DNA from: Chordibacter sp038110535
GTDB taxonomy: Bacteria; Verrucomicrobiota; Verrucomicrobiia; Opitutales; Seribacteraceae
DNA length: 64,000 nt
Reading direction: 5' to 3'
NCBI GenBank assembly: GCA_038110535.1
Contig: JAYNJW010000004.1
Location: forward strand, 22,152-86,151
Part shown: piece after piece, positions 54,201 through 62,464 of the stretch
Layout of the letters: each line of letters begins with the position of its first letter
Numbering within the stretch: position 1 is the stretch's first letter
The notes under the pieces: generated by a model
The model's input: only the letters and a program-made list of their open reading frames with translations
What the model was told of the DNA's origin: nothing
Database searches by the model: none
Position numbers and translations under genes: made by a program

Positions 54201-54690
54201 TCAGGACTATCTTGGATTTCGTGCAAAGTATGGGGATGTTTCGGTACTTCCTACAACTTCTTATTTCCATGGGCTTGCCCTAGGGGAGGAAATATCTATT
54301 GAAATCGAGGAAGGAAAAACTCTCTTTATTAAACTTCTCAATGTGGGAGAGCCCGATGAAAAGGGGATTCGTTCGATTACTTTTGAGCTCAACGGAAAGG
54401 CAAGAACGACCTTGGTTGAGGATAAGTCGGTTAAAGGGGATGCCAAGGCCCGGGAAAAGGCCGATCCTGCCAATCCCTTACATGTTGGTGCCCCTATACC
54501 TGCGATGATCAGCAGTATCGCCACCAGTGTGGGTAAGGCAGTGACCAAGGGTGACAAGATTGCTGTTCTCGAAGCGATGAAGATGCAGACCACTCTCTAC
54601 GCATCCGCTAACGGCACGGTAGATGAAATCTTGGTGCAAGTTGGAGAATCAGTTGAGTCCAAAGACCTAATTGCTAGGTTACGAGCCTGA
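51250..54690 (+). CDS. pyc: Pyruvate carboxylase
   Basis: 1146 residues, full length. Domain order: biotin carboxylase from the start (KLLVANRSEIAVRIFRSATE; AAFGGGGRGMRVV near residue 160), carboxyltransferase (VTDTTLRDAHQSLFAARMRT near residue 535; DMAGLCHP), and a C-terminal biotin carrier domain with the acceptor Lys in EAMKMQTTLYAS. It makes oxaloacetate from pyruvate, CO2 and ATP. The 134 bp in front contain A/T runs but no promoter I would trust. Confidence 0.97.
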   Translation: MKKLLVANRSEIAVRIFRSATELNLRTVAIYAEEDRFGVHRFKADEAYLIGKGKGPVAAYLDIDSIIALAKDKGVDMIHPGYGFLSENPNFARACDEAGITFVGPRPELIERMGDKVAAKKAAEEAGVPTLPATPNPVAKPTEALKWGRKIGFPLIIKAAFGGGGRGMRVVMDEKDLKPMLEEAQGEAERAFGNPAVFLERYVGRAKHLEVQILGDRKGNVVHLHERDCSVQRRYQKVVEVAPSIGLPEQVVKELCDAGVQLAEKIGYDNAGTVEFLLDQDTNEWFFIEMNPRIQVEHTVTEQITGIDIVRSQILVAMDQPLHGKRIGIPQQENIPRNGCAVQCRVTTEDPEKGFTPDYGKILSYRSSAGFGVRLDGAMGDTGSIITPFYDSLLVKITTSGPNLSQALDRMHRALREMRIRGVKTNIPFLENVISHKEFVEGRASTKMIDVTPELFRFKPRRDRASRLLNYLGEIVVNGNPQVKGRERIKNPLPLIVPEHDPKESPPRGTRDLLLAEGAEKFSQWLRQQKRLMVTDTTLRDAHQSLFAARMRTYDMLTVADFIARRLPGLFSLEMWGGATFDTCMRFLGESPYERLRKLRERIPNILFQMLLRGSNGVGYANYPDNVVREFVVHSSEAGMDVFRIFDSLNYLPNLKVAMETVSEHTKSLCEAALCYTGDFTDPKEEKYVLKYYVDLAKELEKMGAHIIAIKDMAGLCHPLAVNRLVKALRDEVSLPIHFHTHDSSGIASASVLKASEAGVDVVDLAVSSMSGCTSQPNLNSIAHALGNAPRSTGLDVVALNELSIYWEAVRQYYAPFDTSPPFGSAEVFHHQMPGGQYTNLREQATALGLGKRWPDVVKTYQQVNQLLGDIVKVTPSSKCVGDLAIFLITKGVKPEDMINLPAETGFPESVIDLLSGNLGQPMGGWPKAVQKVVLGKRKPMRGRPGASAPKIDLKKEFARLQKKIGRKATEDDLFSHLMYPQVFQDYLGFRAKYGDVSVLPTTSYFHGLALGEEISIEIEEGKTLFIKLLNVGEPDEKGIRSITFELNGKARTTLVEDKSVKGDAKAREKADPANPLHVGAPIPAMISSIATSVGKAVTKGDKIAVLEAMKMQTTLYASANGTVDEILVQVGESVESKDLIARLRA

Positions 54691-54701
54691 TCAATTATTC
54701 T

Positions 54702-56114
54702 GTGAAACCGCTGCTTACAACCGTATTGGCCAAGCCCATCCTGATCATTGCATTGCTTGTCGGTGGCCGGACTGTTTTTGCCTTGGACTTTGTGATTCCC
54801 GAACCTGCTCTGCAAAATGCGATCGCCAGGTCTTTGGGTGTGAGTGAGCGCAGTTTGACCAAGTCTTTGGTCGAAAAGAGGCTGCTGCGGTTGCAAGCAA
54901 ACGATCTTGGTATCCGAGACCTGACCGGGCTGGAACATGCTACTAATCTTGAATCTCTGGTATTGCGGGATAATTTAATCGACGATCTTTCTCCCATAGA
55001 GAACCTGTCCAAGCTTAAAAACCTCGACCTTTCGGGCAACCGGTTGACCGACCTTAGCACGCTTGCTCGCCTCACGGCTCCTTCCCTTCGCATCCTCAAT
55101 CTTTCGAGGAACCGATTGCTCGGGCTAAGTGGAGTTGCTGGATTTCGTGCCCTTGCCCAACTGGATGTTTCCAGTAATGCCTTGATTGATCTAGAAGGGG
55201 TCGGGAAATTGCAAGGACTGGTAAATTTATATGCTCAGGGGAACCAGCTTGGCAGAGTAGAAAACTTTGTTGACCGCAATCGCAACAAAGAATTTGACGA
55301 GGGAGAAACCTTTACTGATGAGAGTGGGAATGGCAAGAGGGACACCGATCCTTTGATTGAGTTAAAGCGTCTGCCCAACCTGGCTTCCCTGCATCTCTAT
55401 GATAACCGTATTGAACTGGTCGATCAAATGCAGGATCTGCCTGCTCTTCACACTCTTTTGCTTTCGGGCAATCTGATTGAAACAATCTCGCCTCTGTCCC
55501 GCTTTCAATCACTTAAGATTCTGGCACTGGGAAATAACCGAATTCATACGCTCAAGGGCTTGCATGATTTAAAGAACCTCGAAAGACTCAATCTCTCCGA
55601 GAACCAAATTTGCGACCTGCGAATCTTGCGCGAATTGAAAAAGCTCAACGATCTTGATTTAAACACCAACCTCATCACCGATGTTAGTGATTTATCCGGC
55701 CTATCCCAAATTCACACGCTTGGACTTTCCCGAAATTTGATCCGGGATCCATCTCCCATTCTCAGGTTATCAGCTATGCGCCGGCTAATTTTGAGTTTTA
55801 ACCAGATACCTGTTCATCAGACAAATTACCAAGATCTGTTTGGCGAGGCACAATCCCGTGGGGTATATCTCAATGTAAGAAATCAGTCGGAGCATCGTCC
55901 AAAGGTGCACAGTCTAGTACGCTCACTTATTGGTCACCCCCAGTCTAATGCCATACTTGGAAATTTCCTGAGGGAGCAGGGATATGCCCGTTTTATTGAC
56001 CTTCTTCTTGATCAAAATATTAAAAGCGAAGAAATGGATGCAGCATGCCAGGCATGGGAGGAGGCATTAAAGTTCGACCGATCCATTACCAATTTGCCAT
56101 TTCCGGGAAAGTAA
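54702..56114 (+). CDS. Secreted leucine-rich-repeat protein with calcium-loop insert
   Basis: 470 residues with a GTG start and a signal peptide (residues 7-27). About 14 LRRs of the internalin SDS22-like type (LxxLxxLxLxxNxIxDLxPL), for example NLESLVLRDNLIDDLSPIEN. After the sixth repeat a loop near residues 188-214 carries DRNRNKEFDEGE and DESGNGKRD, which look like two EF-hand/dockerin-type calcium loops. A helical C-terminus follows. It probably is a protein-protein interaction scaffold in the periplasm or outside. It is 11 bp after pyc. Confidence 0.75.
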   Translation: MKPLLTTVLAKPILIIALLVGGRTVFALDFVIPEPALQNAIARSLGVSERSLTKSLVEKRLLRLQANDLGIRDLTGLEHATNLESLVLRDNLIDDLSPIENLSKLKNLDLSGNRLTDLSTLARLTAPSLRILNLSRNRLLGLSGVAGFRALAQLDVSSNALIDLEGVGKLQGLVNLYAQGNQLGRVENFVDRNRNKEFDEGETFTDESGNGKRDTDPLIELKRLPNLASLHLYDNRIELVDQMQDLPALHTLLLSGNLIETISPLSRFQSLKILALGNNRIHTLKGLHDLKNLERLNLSENQICDLRILRELKKLNDLDLNTNLITDVSDLSGLSQIHTLGLSRNLIRDPSPILRLSAMRRLILSFNQIPVHQTNYQDLFGEAQSRGVYLNVRNQSEHRPKVHSLVRSLIGHPQSNAILGNFLREQGYARFIDLLLDQNIKSEEMDAACQAWEEALKFDRSITNLPFPGK

Positions 56115-56142
56115 CCTTCCCGCACTTGTTCAACTTCTTGAG

Positions 56143-56313
56143 CTACTTATCGAAGTATAGCATTGCACCCAATATTACGGAGGCAATAAAACCGATTAAA
56201 TAGATCATGCGCATTGCCAGTTTATGAAATGCATGCGAACGAATCAAACGGTCTAATGTTCTCCGGTACTCTCGCTTTAGGCGTTTTTTGAAACTGTTTG
56301 AGTGTGAGGGCAA
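56143..56313 (-). CDS. Possible small membrane protein in the gap before lpxC-fabZ
   Basis: Within the 319-bp gap between the LRR gene and lpxC-fabZ, the minus strand encodes 56 residues from TTG 56311-56313: a basic start (SFKKRLKREYRRTLDRLIR) and one membrane helix (MIYLIGFIASVILGAMLYF) ending in DK. Basic residues before the helix give a sensible N-in topology. The rare start codon, no ribosome site and no known homologue keep this tentative. The rest of the gap shows nothing clear. Confidence 0.35.
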   Translation of the reverse strand: MPSHSNSFKKRLKREYRRTLDRLIRSHAFHKLAMRMIYLIGFIASVILGAMLYFDK

Positions 56314-56433
56314 AACTAAAATTGGAAAATAAAGGTTTTAAGGTATCCAAGGTAGCCATTTTTTCAAGAGTAGATTGAACTGCATTCTTCCGTCCTTTAC
56401 AGGGGCACGAAAGTGGAATAATACCTTGGAAAG

Positions 56434-57774
56434 ATGGCAACCAAGCAACGCACTATTCGCAAAGAACGAGCGATTCAGGGAAAGTCCCTCCATACAGGCG
56501 AAGAAGTCACCCTGACTTTGAAACCGGCGGCACCTAATTCCGGCTTTCTTTTTCGAAGGACTGATCTTTATGGCAAGCCGGAGATCAGGCCATTTGCAGA
56601 GAATATTTCCGACCTCGTGCGCAGCACGACCATTACCAATGGCAATACCAATGTGCACACCATTGAGCATGTGCTGAGTGCACTGACCGGATGTGGAATT
56701 GACAATGCAGAGATTGAATTGGATGCGAGCGAACCACCGATCATGGACGGATCATCCCGTCCCTTTGTCAATCTGATCATGGAAGCCGAGCCGGTCGAGC
56801 AGGAAGAAGAGAGAAAATTTGTTGAAATTACCGAGCCGGTCTCGGTTACTTCGGGCAATCGTTCGATTATTGCCTTGCCTCATGACGGGTTCCGCGTGAC
56901 CTGTACCTCCGCAGATGACCGGGGAATTCATGTACAACACCTCTCGATTGATATCGATCCGGAAACTTATGTCGCCCAGATTGCCCCCGCCCGAACTTTT
57001 ACTATTTACGAGGAAATTGAAGAGCTTCTGAAAATCGGAAAAATTCAGGGGGGTAGCTTGGACAGTGCCATTGTGATAAAAGGGGACAAGGTTCTTTCCA
57101 AGGAACCGCTTCGTTTTGAGGATGAATTTGTCCGTCACAAAATACTGGATATCGTGGGCGACTTTTCCCTGTTGGGTAAATCTCTTAAGGCCCATGTTAT
57201 TGCGGTTCGGCCTGGTCATTCTCTCAATTCTCAACTCGTTTCTAAAATTATTGAGACTGCTGCAGGAAAAAAAGGAAAAGCATCAGTCGGTACATCCCCG
57301 CGGAAATCTTATGTTCTGCCCGATGAAACGGAATTGGATATTAGGCGCGTGCTCGATGTCTTACCTCATCGCTTTCCTTTCGTTCTGATCGACCGGGTGA
57401 TTTCAATGGATGGAGATGCCAGTCTGACTGCCTTGAAAAATGTCTCGGTCAATGAACCTTTTTTTCCGGGACATTTTCCCGGCCATCCAGTCATGCCTGG
57501 AGTTTTACAACTAGAGGCGATGGCTCAGGCGGCGGGGATTCTATTGCTTCGCAAAGGCTCGGCAGAGGGCAAGGTAGCTTTCTTCATGAGTGCGGACAAA
57601 GTAAAGTTTCGCAAGCCGGTTGTTCCCGGGGATCAATTGATTATCGTGGCCACCCTGGAGAAAGTAAGGGGGAATAAATTAGCCACTGCAAAAGTAGAGT
57701 GTAAGGTGGGGGATCAGGTGGTATCTTCTGCCAGCCTGATGTTCTCCATTGTCGATGGCGGAGATAATGCCTGA
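56434..57774 (+). CDS. lpxC: Bifunctional LpxC-FabZ (lipid A deacetylase / 3-hydroxyacyl-ACP dehydratase)
   Basis: 446 residues. The LpxC half (about 1-285) has zinc ligands in HTIEHVLSAL and DEFVRHKILDIVGD. The FabZ half (about 300-446) has the catalytic His in LPHRFPFVLIDR and Glu in MPGVLQLEAMAQAA, with FFPGHFPGHP between. LpxC commits UDP-3-acyl-GlcNAc to lipid A, and FabZ dehydrates the same 3-hydroxyacyl-ACP pool, so the fusion balances the two routes. Such fusions are well known in Bacteroidota and occur in other phyla. lpxA follows by 15 bp. Confidence 0.95.
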   Translation: MATKQRTIRKERAIQGKSLHTGEEVTLTLKPAAPNSGFLFRRTDLYGKPEIRPFAENISDLVRSTTITNGNTNVHTIEHVLSALTGCGIDNAEIELDASEPPIMDGSSRPFVNLIMEAEPVEQEEERKFVEITEPVSVTSGNRSIIALPHDGFRVTCTSADDRGIHVQHLSIDIDPETYVAQIAPARTFTIYEEIEELLKIGKIQGGSLDSAIVIKGDKVLSKEPLRFEDEFVRHKILDIVGDFSLLGKSLKAHVIAVRPGHSLNSQLVSKIIETAAGKKGKASVGTSPRKSYVLPDETELDIRRVLDVLPHRFPFVLIDRVISMDGDASLTALKNVSVNEPFFPGHFPGHPVMPGVLQLEAMAQAAGILLLRKGSAEGKVAFFMSADKVKFRKPVVPGDQLIIVATLEKVRGNKLATAKVECKVGDQVVSSASLMFSIVDGGDNA

Positions 57775-57789
57775 TTTTTCCAACTACTC

Positions 57790-58569
57790 ATGTCAGTTAA
57801 AATCCATCCCCAAGCGATTGTAGATCCTAATGCTCTACTTGGTGAAGGAGTGGAAATTGGTCCATTTTGCTACATTGGAGGGAATGCAGTCATCGGTGAT
57901 TATACCCGGGTATTGCACCATGCCACGGTGGAGGGCAAGGTTACGCTGGGCAAGGGAAACACCATTTTCCCATATGCCCTGATTGGTGGTCTGACTCATG
58001 ATCTCAAGTATGACGGTGGCGAGCCGGGCTTAACTATTGGAGACGGGAATATTTTTCGTGAATATGTGACTGCCCATGTGGCCACGCAAGCCGAAGACTT
58101 TACCACAATCGGTTCAAACAATGTATTTCTTGCCTACAGTCATGTTGCCCATGATTGCCAGATTGGGGATCATTTGGTGATGAGCAGTCATTCTGCCCTG
58201 GGTGGTCATGTCGAGGTGGAAAATAATGTGAATATCGGATGGGGTGCAGGCGTGCACCAGTTCTGCCGCCTTGGCAGGCACTGTATGGTTTCTGCCTGCT
58301 CCAAACTGGTTCAGGATGTACCCCCTTTTATGCTGGCGGATGGTTCACCTGCTGATGTCCGTTCGATCAATAAGGTCGGGCTTGAACGGGCGGGTTTTGA
58401 GTCTTCCGAAATCGAGCTTATCCGGGCTGCTTTTAAAGTGCTTTACCGCAAGGACTTAAACCGCACACAAGCTTTGCAACATCTTGAGGAAAACTTTTCG
58501 ACTGTTTCAGGCACAGTCCTAAATGAAATTGTCGCCTTCGCCCGTTCCAGTTCCCGGGGAATGGCCTAA
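57790..58569 (+). CDS. lpxA: UDP-N-acetylglucosamine acyltransferase LpxA
   Basis: 259 residues, a left-handed beta-helix of hexapeptide repeats (VDPNALLGEGVEIGPFCYIG). The catalytic His is in NNVFLAYSHVAHDCQIG, with GGHVEVENNVNIGWGAGVHQ after it and a helical C-terminus. It performs the first step of lipid A synthesis. Together with lpxC-fabZ it shows that the organism has a lipopolysaccharide-type outer membrane. Confidence 0.96.
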   Translation: MSVKIHPQAIVDPNALLGEGVEIGPFCYIGGNAVIGDYTRVLHHATVEGKVTLGKGNTIFPYALIGGLTHDLKYDGGEPGLTIGDGNIFREYVTAHVATQAEDFTTIGSNNVFLAYSHVAHDCQIGDHLVMSSHSALGGHVEVENNVNIGWGAGVHQFCRLGRHCMVSACSKLVQDVPPFMLADGSPADVRSINKVGLERAGFESSEIELIRAAFKVLYRKDLNRTQALQHLEENFSTVSGTVLNEIVAFARSSSRGMA

Positions 58570-58583
58570 ACTTAGCTCTGCTC

Positions 58584-58904
58584 TTATTTTTCCTTCAGAT
58601 CAGTATTTCCCAGGGTGGATAAATAATCCCAAGAATAAATTCCGGATGCATGACCGTCACTAAAGAGCAATCGAATAGCATAATTGCCCACTCGTTCAAA
58701 ATTTCGGACCGAGACTCCGGCGTATTCCTGTAATTGAGTACCGCCAGAAATTTTGCCAAAAATATCGGTTTCTCCTGTCTGTTCCGCACTGGGAGAATTG
58801 GCTCTTAGGGTGGGGGAATCAATAATTAATTCCTTGCCGTCTTGCCACCGCAGGGCCAGAAATTCTCCAATTAATTCAATTTTTTCCGGAGAATCCATCA
58901 ACAC
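58584..58904 (-). CDS. DUF971 (HCF101 C-terminal-like) protein
   Basis: 106 residues: a first strand pair with LALRWQDGKELII, then NFERVGNYAIRLLFSDGHAS and GIYSWDYL, the DUF971 signature. DUF971 is fused to DUF59 and an Mrp ATPase in plant HCF101, an iron-sulfur carrier. An Mrp gene lies about 1 kb away on the same strand, so a shared role in Fe-S transfer is plausible. Confidence 0.8.
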   Translation of the reverse strand: MLMDSPEKIELIGEFLALRWQDGKELIIDSPTLRANSPSAEQTGETDIFGKISGGTQLQEYAGVSVRNFERVGNYAIRLLFSDGHASGIYSWDYLSTLGNTDLKEK

Positions 58905-58930
58905 CGGTCAATTAAAATAAGCGGGGTTAT

Positions 58931-59494
58931 TCAAATAAAGGAATCCAGACTATTATTCGACCCTGGGGGTTCAGATGGAGGATTGCCTCCACCATAATAT
59001 GGGTCGAGTACTTCGTTCTGAAAAGATCGACCGGGATCATCTCCTGCCCGGGCTGCTCGGTCAAAATCCTCCATTTCTCTACGGATCATTTCATCCTGCA
59101 AATCCTTTGACTGAAGTTCCCGGTCAAGACTTCTCTCATCCCAGTACTTATCGTTGTGCACCTGTGTGGGTTCCGGTTTTTCGGGTAAATGATCAGATTT
59201 GACTACTTGCCAGTCTGGTTCGCGGGTGCAATCGATCCCCGTATCATCAACTATGTCTACACTGGGGGGAGGTTCGCCTGGTTTTCCACAGTTTTCATCC
59301 ATTGATAGTGGTTTCTGTTGGTCTTTTAAAGAACCCCCCAAGTCAAGGTCTTCTTCGGATTTGGTCACCTTAACCGATGATTCATTTCCCGTTTTGGGAA
59401 CTTCTGCTGGATGCTGGTTTGCTTTTTCGAGATTCAATTCCCTGAACTTTTGCTCCATGGCGGGAGAGATACCTTCACTTGCATTTGATTCCAT
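58931..59494 (-). CDS. Hypothetical acidic, disordered protein
   Basis: 187 residues from ATG 59494. It is rich in Asp, Glu, Pro, Ser and Asn with no membrane segment, and ends in a Gly/Pro/Ser tail (DPYYGGGNPPSEPPGSNN). One helical, charged part is near residues 120-150 (DERSLDRELQSKDLQDEMIR). I recognise no family. A longer frame reaches 59566, but it would crowd the rpmG promoter region. It is 26 bp upstream of the DUF971 gene and probably in one operon with it. Confidence 0.55.
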   Translation of the reverse strand: MESNASEGISPAMEQKFRELNLEKANQHPAEVPKTGNESSVKVTKSEEDLDLGGSLKDQQKPLSMDENCGKPGEPPPSVDIVDDTGIDCTREPDWQVVKSDHLPEKPEPTQVHNDKYWDERSLDRELQSKDLQDEMIRREMEDFDRAARAGDDPGRSFQNEVLDPYYGGGNPPSEPPGSNNSLDSFI

Positions 59495-59625
59495 GTTTTC
59501 CAATCTATGCCCAGAGTAAAATACTTGGCAAATTGAAACGATTGATTTGTGCATAGCAATTGGCAACGATCTCTTGCCCTTTTTGATTGCGAAACCCTTC
59601 TCTTTTGTCCAATATGATAAGCCTT

Positions 59626-59799
59626 ATGCCTAGAGAAACTGTCATTTTAGAATGCACCGAAGCACGCAAAGAAGGAAAGCCACCTTCCCGGTATTTAAGT
59701 ACCCGCAATAAGAAGTTGCAAACTGAAGCGGTTGAAAAAAAGAAGTATAACCCATTTCTCCGCCGCCGTACTGTGCACCGCGAAATCAAGAAAGGGTAA
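59626..59799 (+). CDS. rpmG: 50S ribosomal protein bL33
   Basis: 57 residues starting MPRETVILECTEARKEGKPP and ending NPFLRRRTVHREIKKG, the full bL33 pattern (YxxxKNK-like SRYLSTRNKK in the middle). Of the four zinc cysteines of the C+ form only one is present, so this is the zinc-free form. A longer frame from TTG 59587 is open, but bL33 starts at this ATG. It is followed by a clear terminator. Confidence 0.93.
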   Translation: MPRETVILECTEARKEGKPPSRYLSTRNKKLQTEAVEKKKYNPFLRRRTVHREIKKG

Positions 59800-59822
59800 T
59801 CTTTTATTTGATCTATTTTCTA

Positions 59823-59851
59823 GCTCTGCCTTTTGAGGCAGGGCTTTTTTT
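59823..59851 (+). terminator. Rho-independent terminator of rpmG
   Basis: GCTCTGCC, loop TTTTGA, GGCAGGGC: an 8-bp stem with one G-T pair, followed by seven T. It lies 23 bp after the rpmG stop. On the opposite strand it would face the end of mrp without a good T-tract. Confidence 0.85.
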
Positions 59852-59869
59852 GTGCCTGTATTCCCGTTC

Positions 59870-60928
59870 CTAGGAGAATAGTTCAGTGATTTTTCGGGCA
59901 ACCTCGAGAAGTTCCCTGCTTGCGGAATTTTCGGGGTTGGCCACCACCACTGGAGTACCATGATCTCCACCAAGACGAACCTCTTCATGGAGAGGGATTT
60001 CTCCCAAGAAAGGACACTTCAATGCCTGTGCTGTGGTCGCTCCACCTCCTTGGCCAAACAAATGGTTTTTCCTGCCGCTTTCTTCATCGAGTAAATAACT
60101 CATATTTTCCACAACCCCGAGGATGGGCACATTTACTTTTTCAAACATTCTGGCTCCTCGTCTGGCCACATCTACCGCGGCTTTCTGGGGAGTGGTAACC
60201 AAGAGAGCACCATCAAGGGGCAAGATCTGTGCGAGCGAAAGTTGAGCATCCCCGGTTCCTGGAGGCAGATCGATCAATAAATAATCCAGTTCTCCCCAGA
60301 CCACATTATGGGCAAATTGTTGAATGGTTTTCATGATCATGGGTCCCCGCCAGACAACCGGACTTTCCTCATCAATCAATAAGCCCATGGAAATGGTTTT
60401 CACCCCATAACTTTCCACCGGGGCCAGAGTATTTTCGCCGACTAGTTCGGGCCGATCGGAAGTTCCAATTAATAAAGGCACCGATGGACCGTAGAGATCG
60501 CAGTCCATCAAGCCAATCTTTAGGGGTTCACCTCCCGTGCTTTTCATTCTAGCAAGGGCACAGGAAAGATTGACCGAGAGAGTGGATTTTCCTACCCCTC
60601 CCTTACCACTGGCCACTGCAATAATTCGTTTTACTTTGCTGAGATTTTCACTTTCTTGCTGGGTCTGCCCCTTCCTAGGGCCTGCACTCTTTTTTACCCG
60701 GATCATGACTTCGGCGAAATCGATTGCATTATCGGCAAGCAGGGCCTCTTCCACCTCTTTTTGGATGGTTTTGGGAAGGGTTTGATCCGCTGTGGATAAT
60801 TCGAGGATGACCTTGGCTGTCTTGCCATCCATTTCTGCTTGTTGGACTAAGCCAAAAGAAACCAAATCCCGGCTAAACCCTGGATATTTTACCTGTTTAA
60901 GGATGTTTAAAATTGCTTGGTTACTCAT
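59870..60928 (-). CDS. mrp: Mrp/ApbC-family P-loop ATPase lacking the CxxC motif
   Basis: 352 residues: an N-terminal DUF59/MIP18-like domain (about 1-90), then the deviant Walker A AVASGKGGVGKSTLSVNLSC and DCDLYGPSVPLL, IDLPPGTGDAQLSL. Mrp proteins normally hold a bridging Fe-S cluster through CxxC shortly after VENMS; here that stretch reads VENMSYLLDEESGRKNHLFG with no cysteine. The protein may work with a partner, or not carry the cluster itself. DUF971 is encoded nearby. Confidence 0.88.
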   Translation of the reverse strand: MSNQAILNILKQVKYPGFSRDLVSFGLVQQAEMDGKTAKVILELSTADQTLPKTIQKEVEEALLADNAIDFAEVMIRVKKSAGPRKGQTQQESENLSKVKRIIAVASGKGGVGKSTLSVNLSCALARMKSTGGEPLKIGLMDCDLYGPSVPLLIGTSDRPELVGENTLAPVESYGVKTISMGLLIDEESPVVWRGPMIMKTIQQFAHNVVWGELDYLLIDLPPGTGDAQLSLAQILPLDGALLVTTPQKAAVDVARRGARMFEKVNVPILGVVENMSYLLDEESGRKNHLFGQGGGATTAQALKCPFLGEIPLHEEVRLGGDHGTPVVVANPENSASRELLEVARKITELFS

Positions 60929-60952
60929 AAAGGAAACGGGATATCAAGAAAG

Positions 60953-60977
60953 TTCTCCTCCATATCGGCAAGGAGAA
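60953..60977. other. Inverted repeat between sulfatase and mrp genes
   Basis: TTCTCCT and AGGAGAA form a perfect 7-bp stem with an 11-base loop, in the 69-bp gap between the minus-strand sulfatase stop and the mrp start. It lacks a T-tract, so it is a poor terminator; it may affect mrp mRNA or be chance. Confidence 0.3.
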
Positions 60978-60997
60978 AAAGTAAAACATTCAGAAAG

Positions 60998-62332
60998 CTA
61001 TTTTTGCCAGGCTTTATTTCCTGCCTTTTGGATATGGGCCATCAGTCTTGTCATTAATTTGCGGGCTTGGGGATGAGAAGCAGGCAAAGGTTTCTGCTCC
61101 TCTGGATCATCTCGCAAATTTACCAACTGCATCGGCTCGAAGGGATGATTTTGCAAAAGCTTCCAGTCTCCTTGCCGAATTGCATAGTAGCAACGTCCTT
61201 GGTGACGAAAATTTCCCTCCCGTCTCACCCAGATCAGGGTTCTCTCCCTATCTCCTTTTTTTCCTTCCAGCCAAATCGGAACCAAGCTTTTACCATCTAT
61301 TTCATGATCAACTTTTATCCCGGCAAGATCAGCAAAAGTGGGCATTAGATCCATGGTCATTCCTAGTTCTTCGCTTTTAGCAGGTGGGATCTTGCCCGGC
61401 CAGACCGCACAGGTGGGCACTCGTGTTCCGCCTTCCCAATGGTCCTGTTTTCCTCCGCGCCATGGGTGGTTGGTTGCTCCATGGGCGATGGATCCGCCAT
61501 TATCTGATGAAAATACGACCAAGGTGTCTTTTTCTATTCCGAGCTCTCCAATCGCATCTAGTACCCTACCAATCTCATGGTCCAGATGTTCGACAAAGGC
61601 AACATTGGTGGTCCGCTTAAGATCAAGTTGAGGTTCTCTCTTTTGTACTTTTTCCAACCATTCCTGCGGCGGTTGAATGGGGAAATGGGGCGCATTATAG
61701 GCCAGGTAAAGGAAGAAAGGTTTGTCCGGGTTCGATGCCTTCTCACTGATGAATTCAATGGCCCATTGACTAAAGATTTCGGTGGCATGTCCCTTAGGCA
61801 CAATCGTCTTTTTGTTTAAACGCATCCAGTTGATCCCTCCGCGAAGATGAGTCCAGTAATCATCCATCATATCACCAAGAAAGCCGTGAAAGTGATCAAA
61901 GCCTCGATCATTGGGTAGGTTGGGCGATTCATATCCCAAGTGCCATTTACCAATCATTCCAGTATCATAGCCTGCTGTTTTGAGAAGTTCAGGCAGGGTT
62001 GGCCCGGTTGGACTAAAGTGTCCCCAGTTGTCTTTCGGTTTTTGCCTAATGACTCCGGGAGTTCCAACTAGGTCGGGGTAGCGACCGGTCATTAAAGATG
62101 CCCGGGTGGGTGTACAAACCGTACAGTTGGAATAGAACTGAGTAAATTGCATTCCGGAATGGATCAATTTGTCGAGAACGGGAGTTTGGATGTCTTTTCC
62201 CCCATAACTGGAAAGATCGCTATACCCCAAATCGTCCACCAAGATGCATACAATGTTAGGCTTTGTTGAATTACCCTTGGTAAAAAGCACAAAACATAAA
62301 AAAAAATGAATACTGATTAAATATTTCCTCAC
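60998..62332 (-). CDS. S1-family sulfatase, secreted
   Basis: 444 residues with a signal peptide (about 1-21) and then KPNIVCILVDDLGYSDLSSY, whose DD binds calcium. The formylglycine motif is CTPTRASLMTGRYP, where Cys becomes formylglycine by a maturase encoded elsewhere. Further metal ligands are in VVFSSDNGGSIAHG. It removes sulfate from sulfated carbohydrates in the periplasm or outside. Such sulfatases are numerous in marine Verrucomicrobiota and Planctomycetota feeding on algal polysaccharides. The exact substrate is not readable. Confidence 0.92.
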   Translation of the reverse strand: MRKYLISIHFFLCFVLFTKGNSTKPNIVCILVDDLGYSDLSSYGGKDIQTPVLDKLIHSGMQFTQFYSNCTVCTPTRASLMTGRYPDLVGTPGVIRQKPKDNWGHFSPTGPTLPELLKTAGYDTGMIGKWHLGYESPNLPNDRGFDHFHGFLGDMMDDYWTHLRGGINWMRLNKKTIVPKGHATEIFSQWAIEFISEKASNPDKPFFLYLAYNAPHFPIQPPQEWLEKVQKREPQLDLKRTTNVAFVEHLDHEIGRVLDAIGELGIEKDTLVVFSSDNGGSIAHGATNHPWRGGKQDHWEGGTRVPTCAVWPGKIPPAKSEELGMTMDLMPTFADLAGIKVDHEIDGKSLVPIWLEGKKGDRERTLIWVRREGNFRHQGRCYYAIRQGDWKLLQNHPFEPMQLVNLRDDPEEQKPLPASHPQARKLMTRLMAHIQKAGNKAWQK

Positions 62333-62464
62333 AGTTCACAAAAAAGAGGACCGTGATAAATTGATCAATGATCATCTTGTCTTTCTTATGATTCATTAAA
62401 AAATTTTGCCTCACAAAATCGTTTTCGCTTGATGAGGAGAGAAGGGTGTTAAAGTCTAGGAAAC

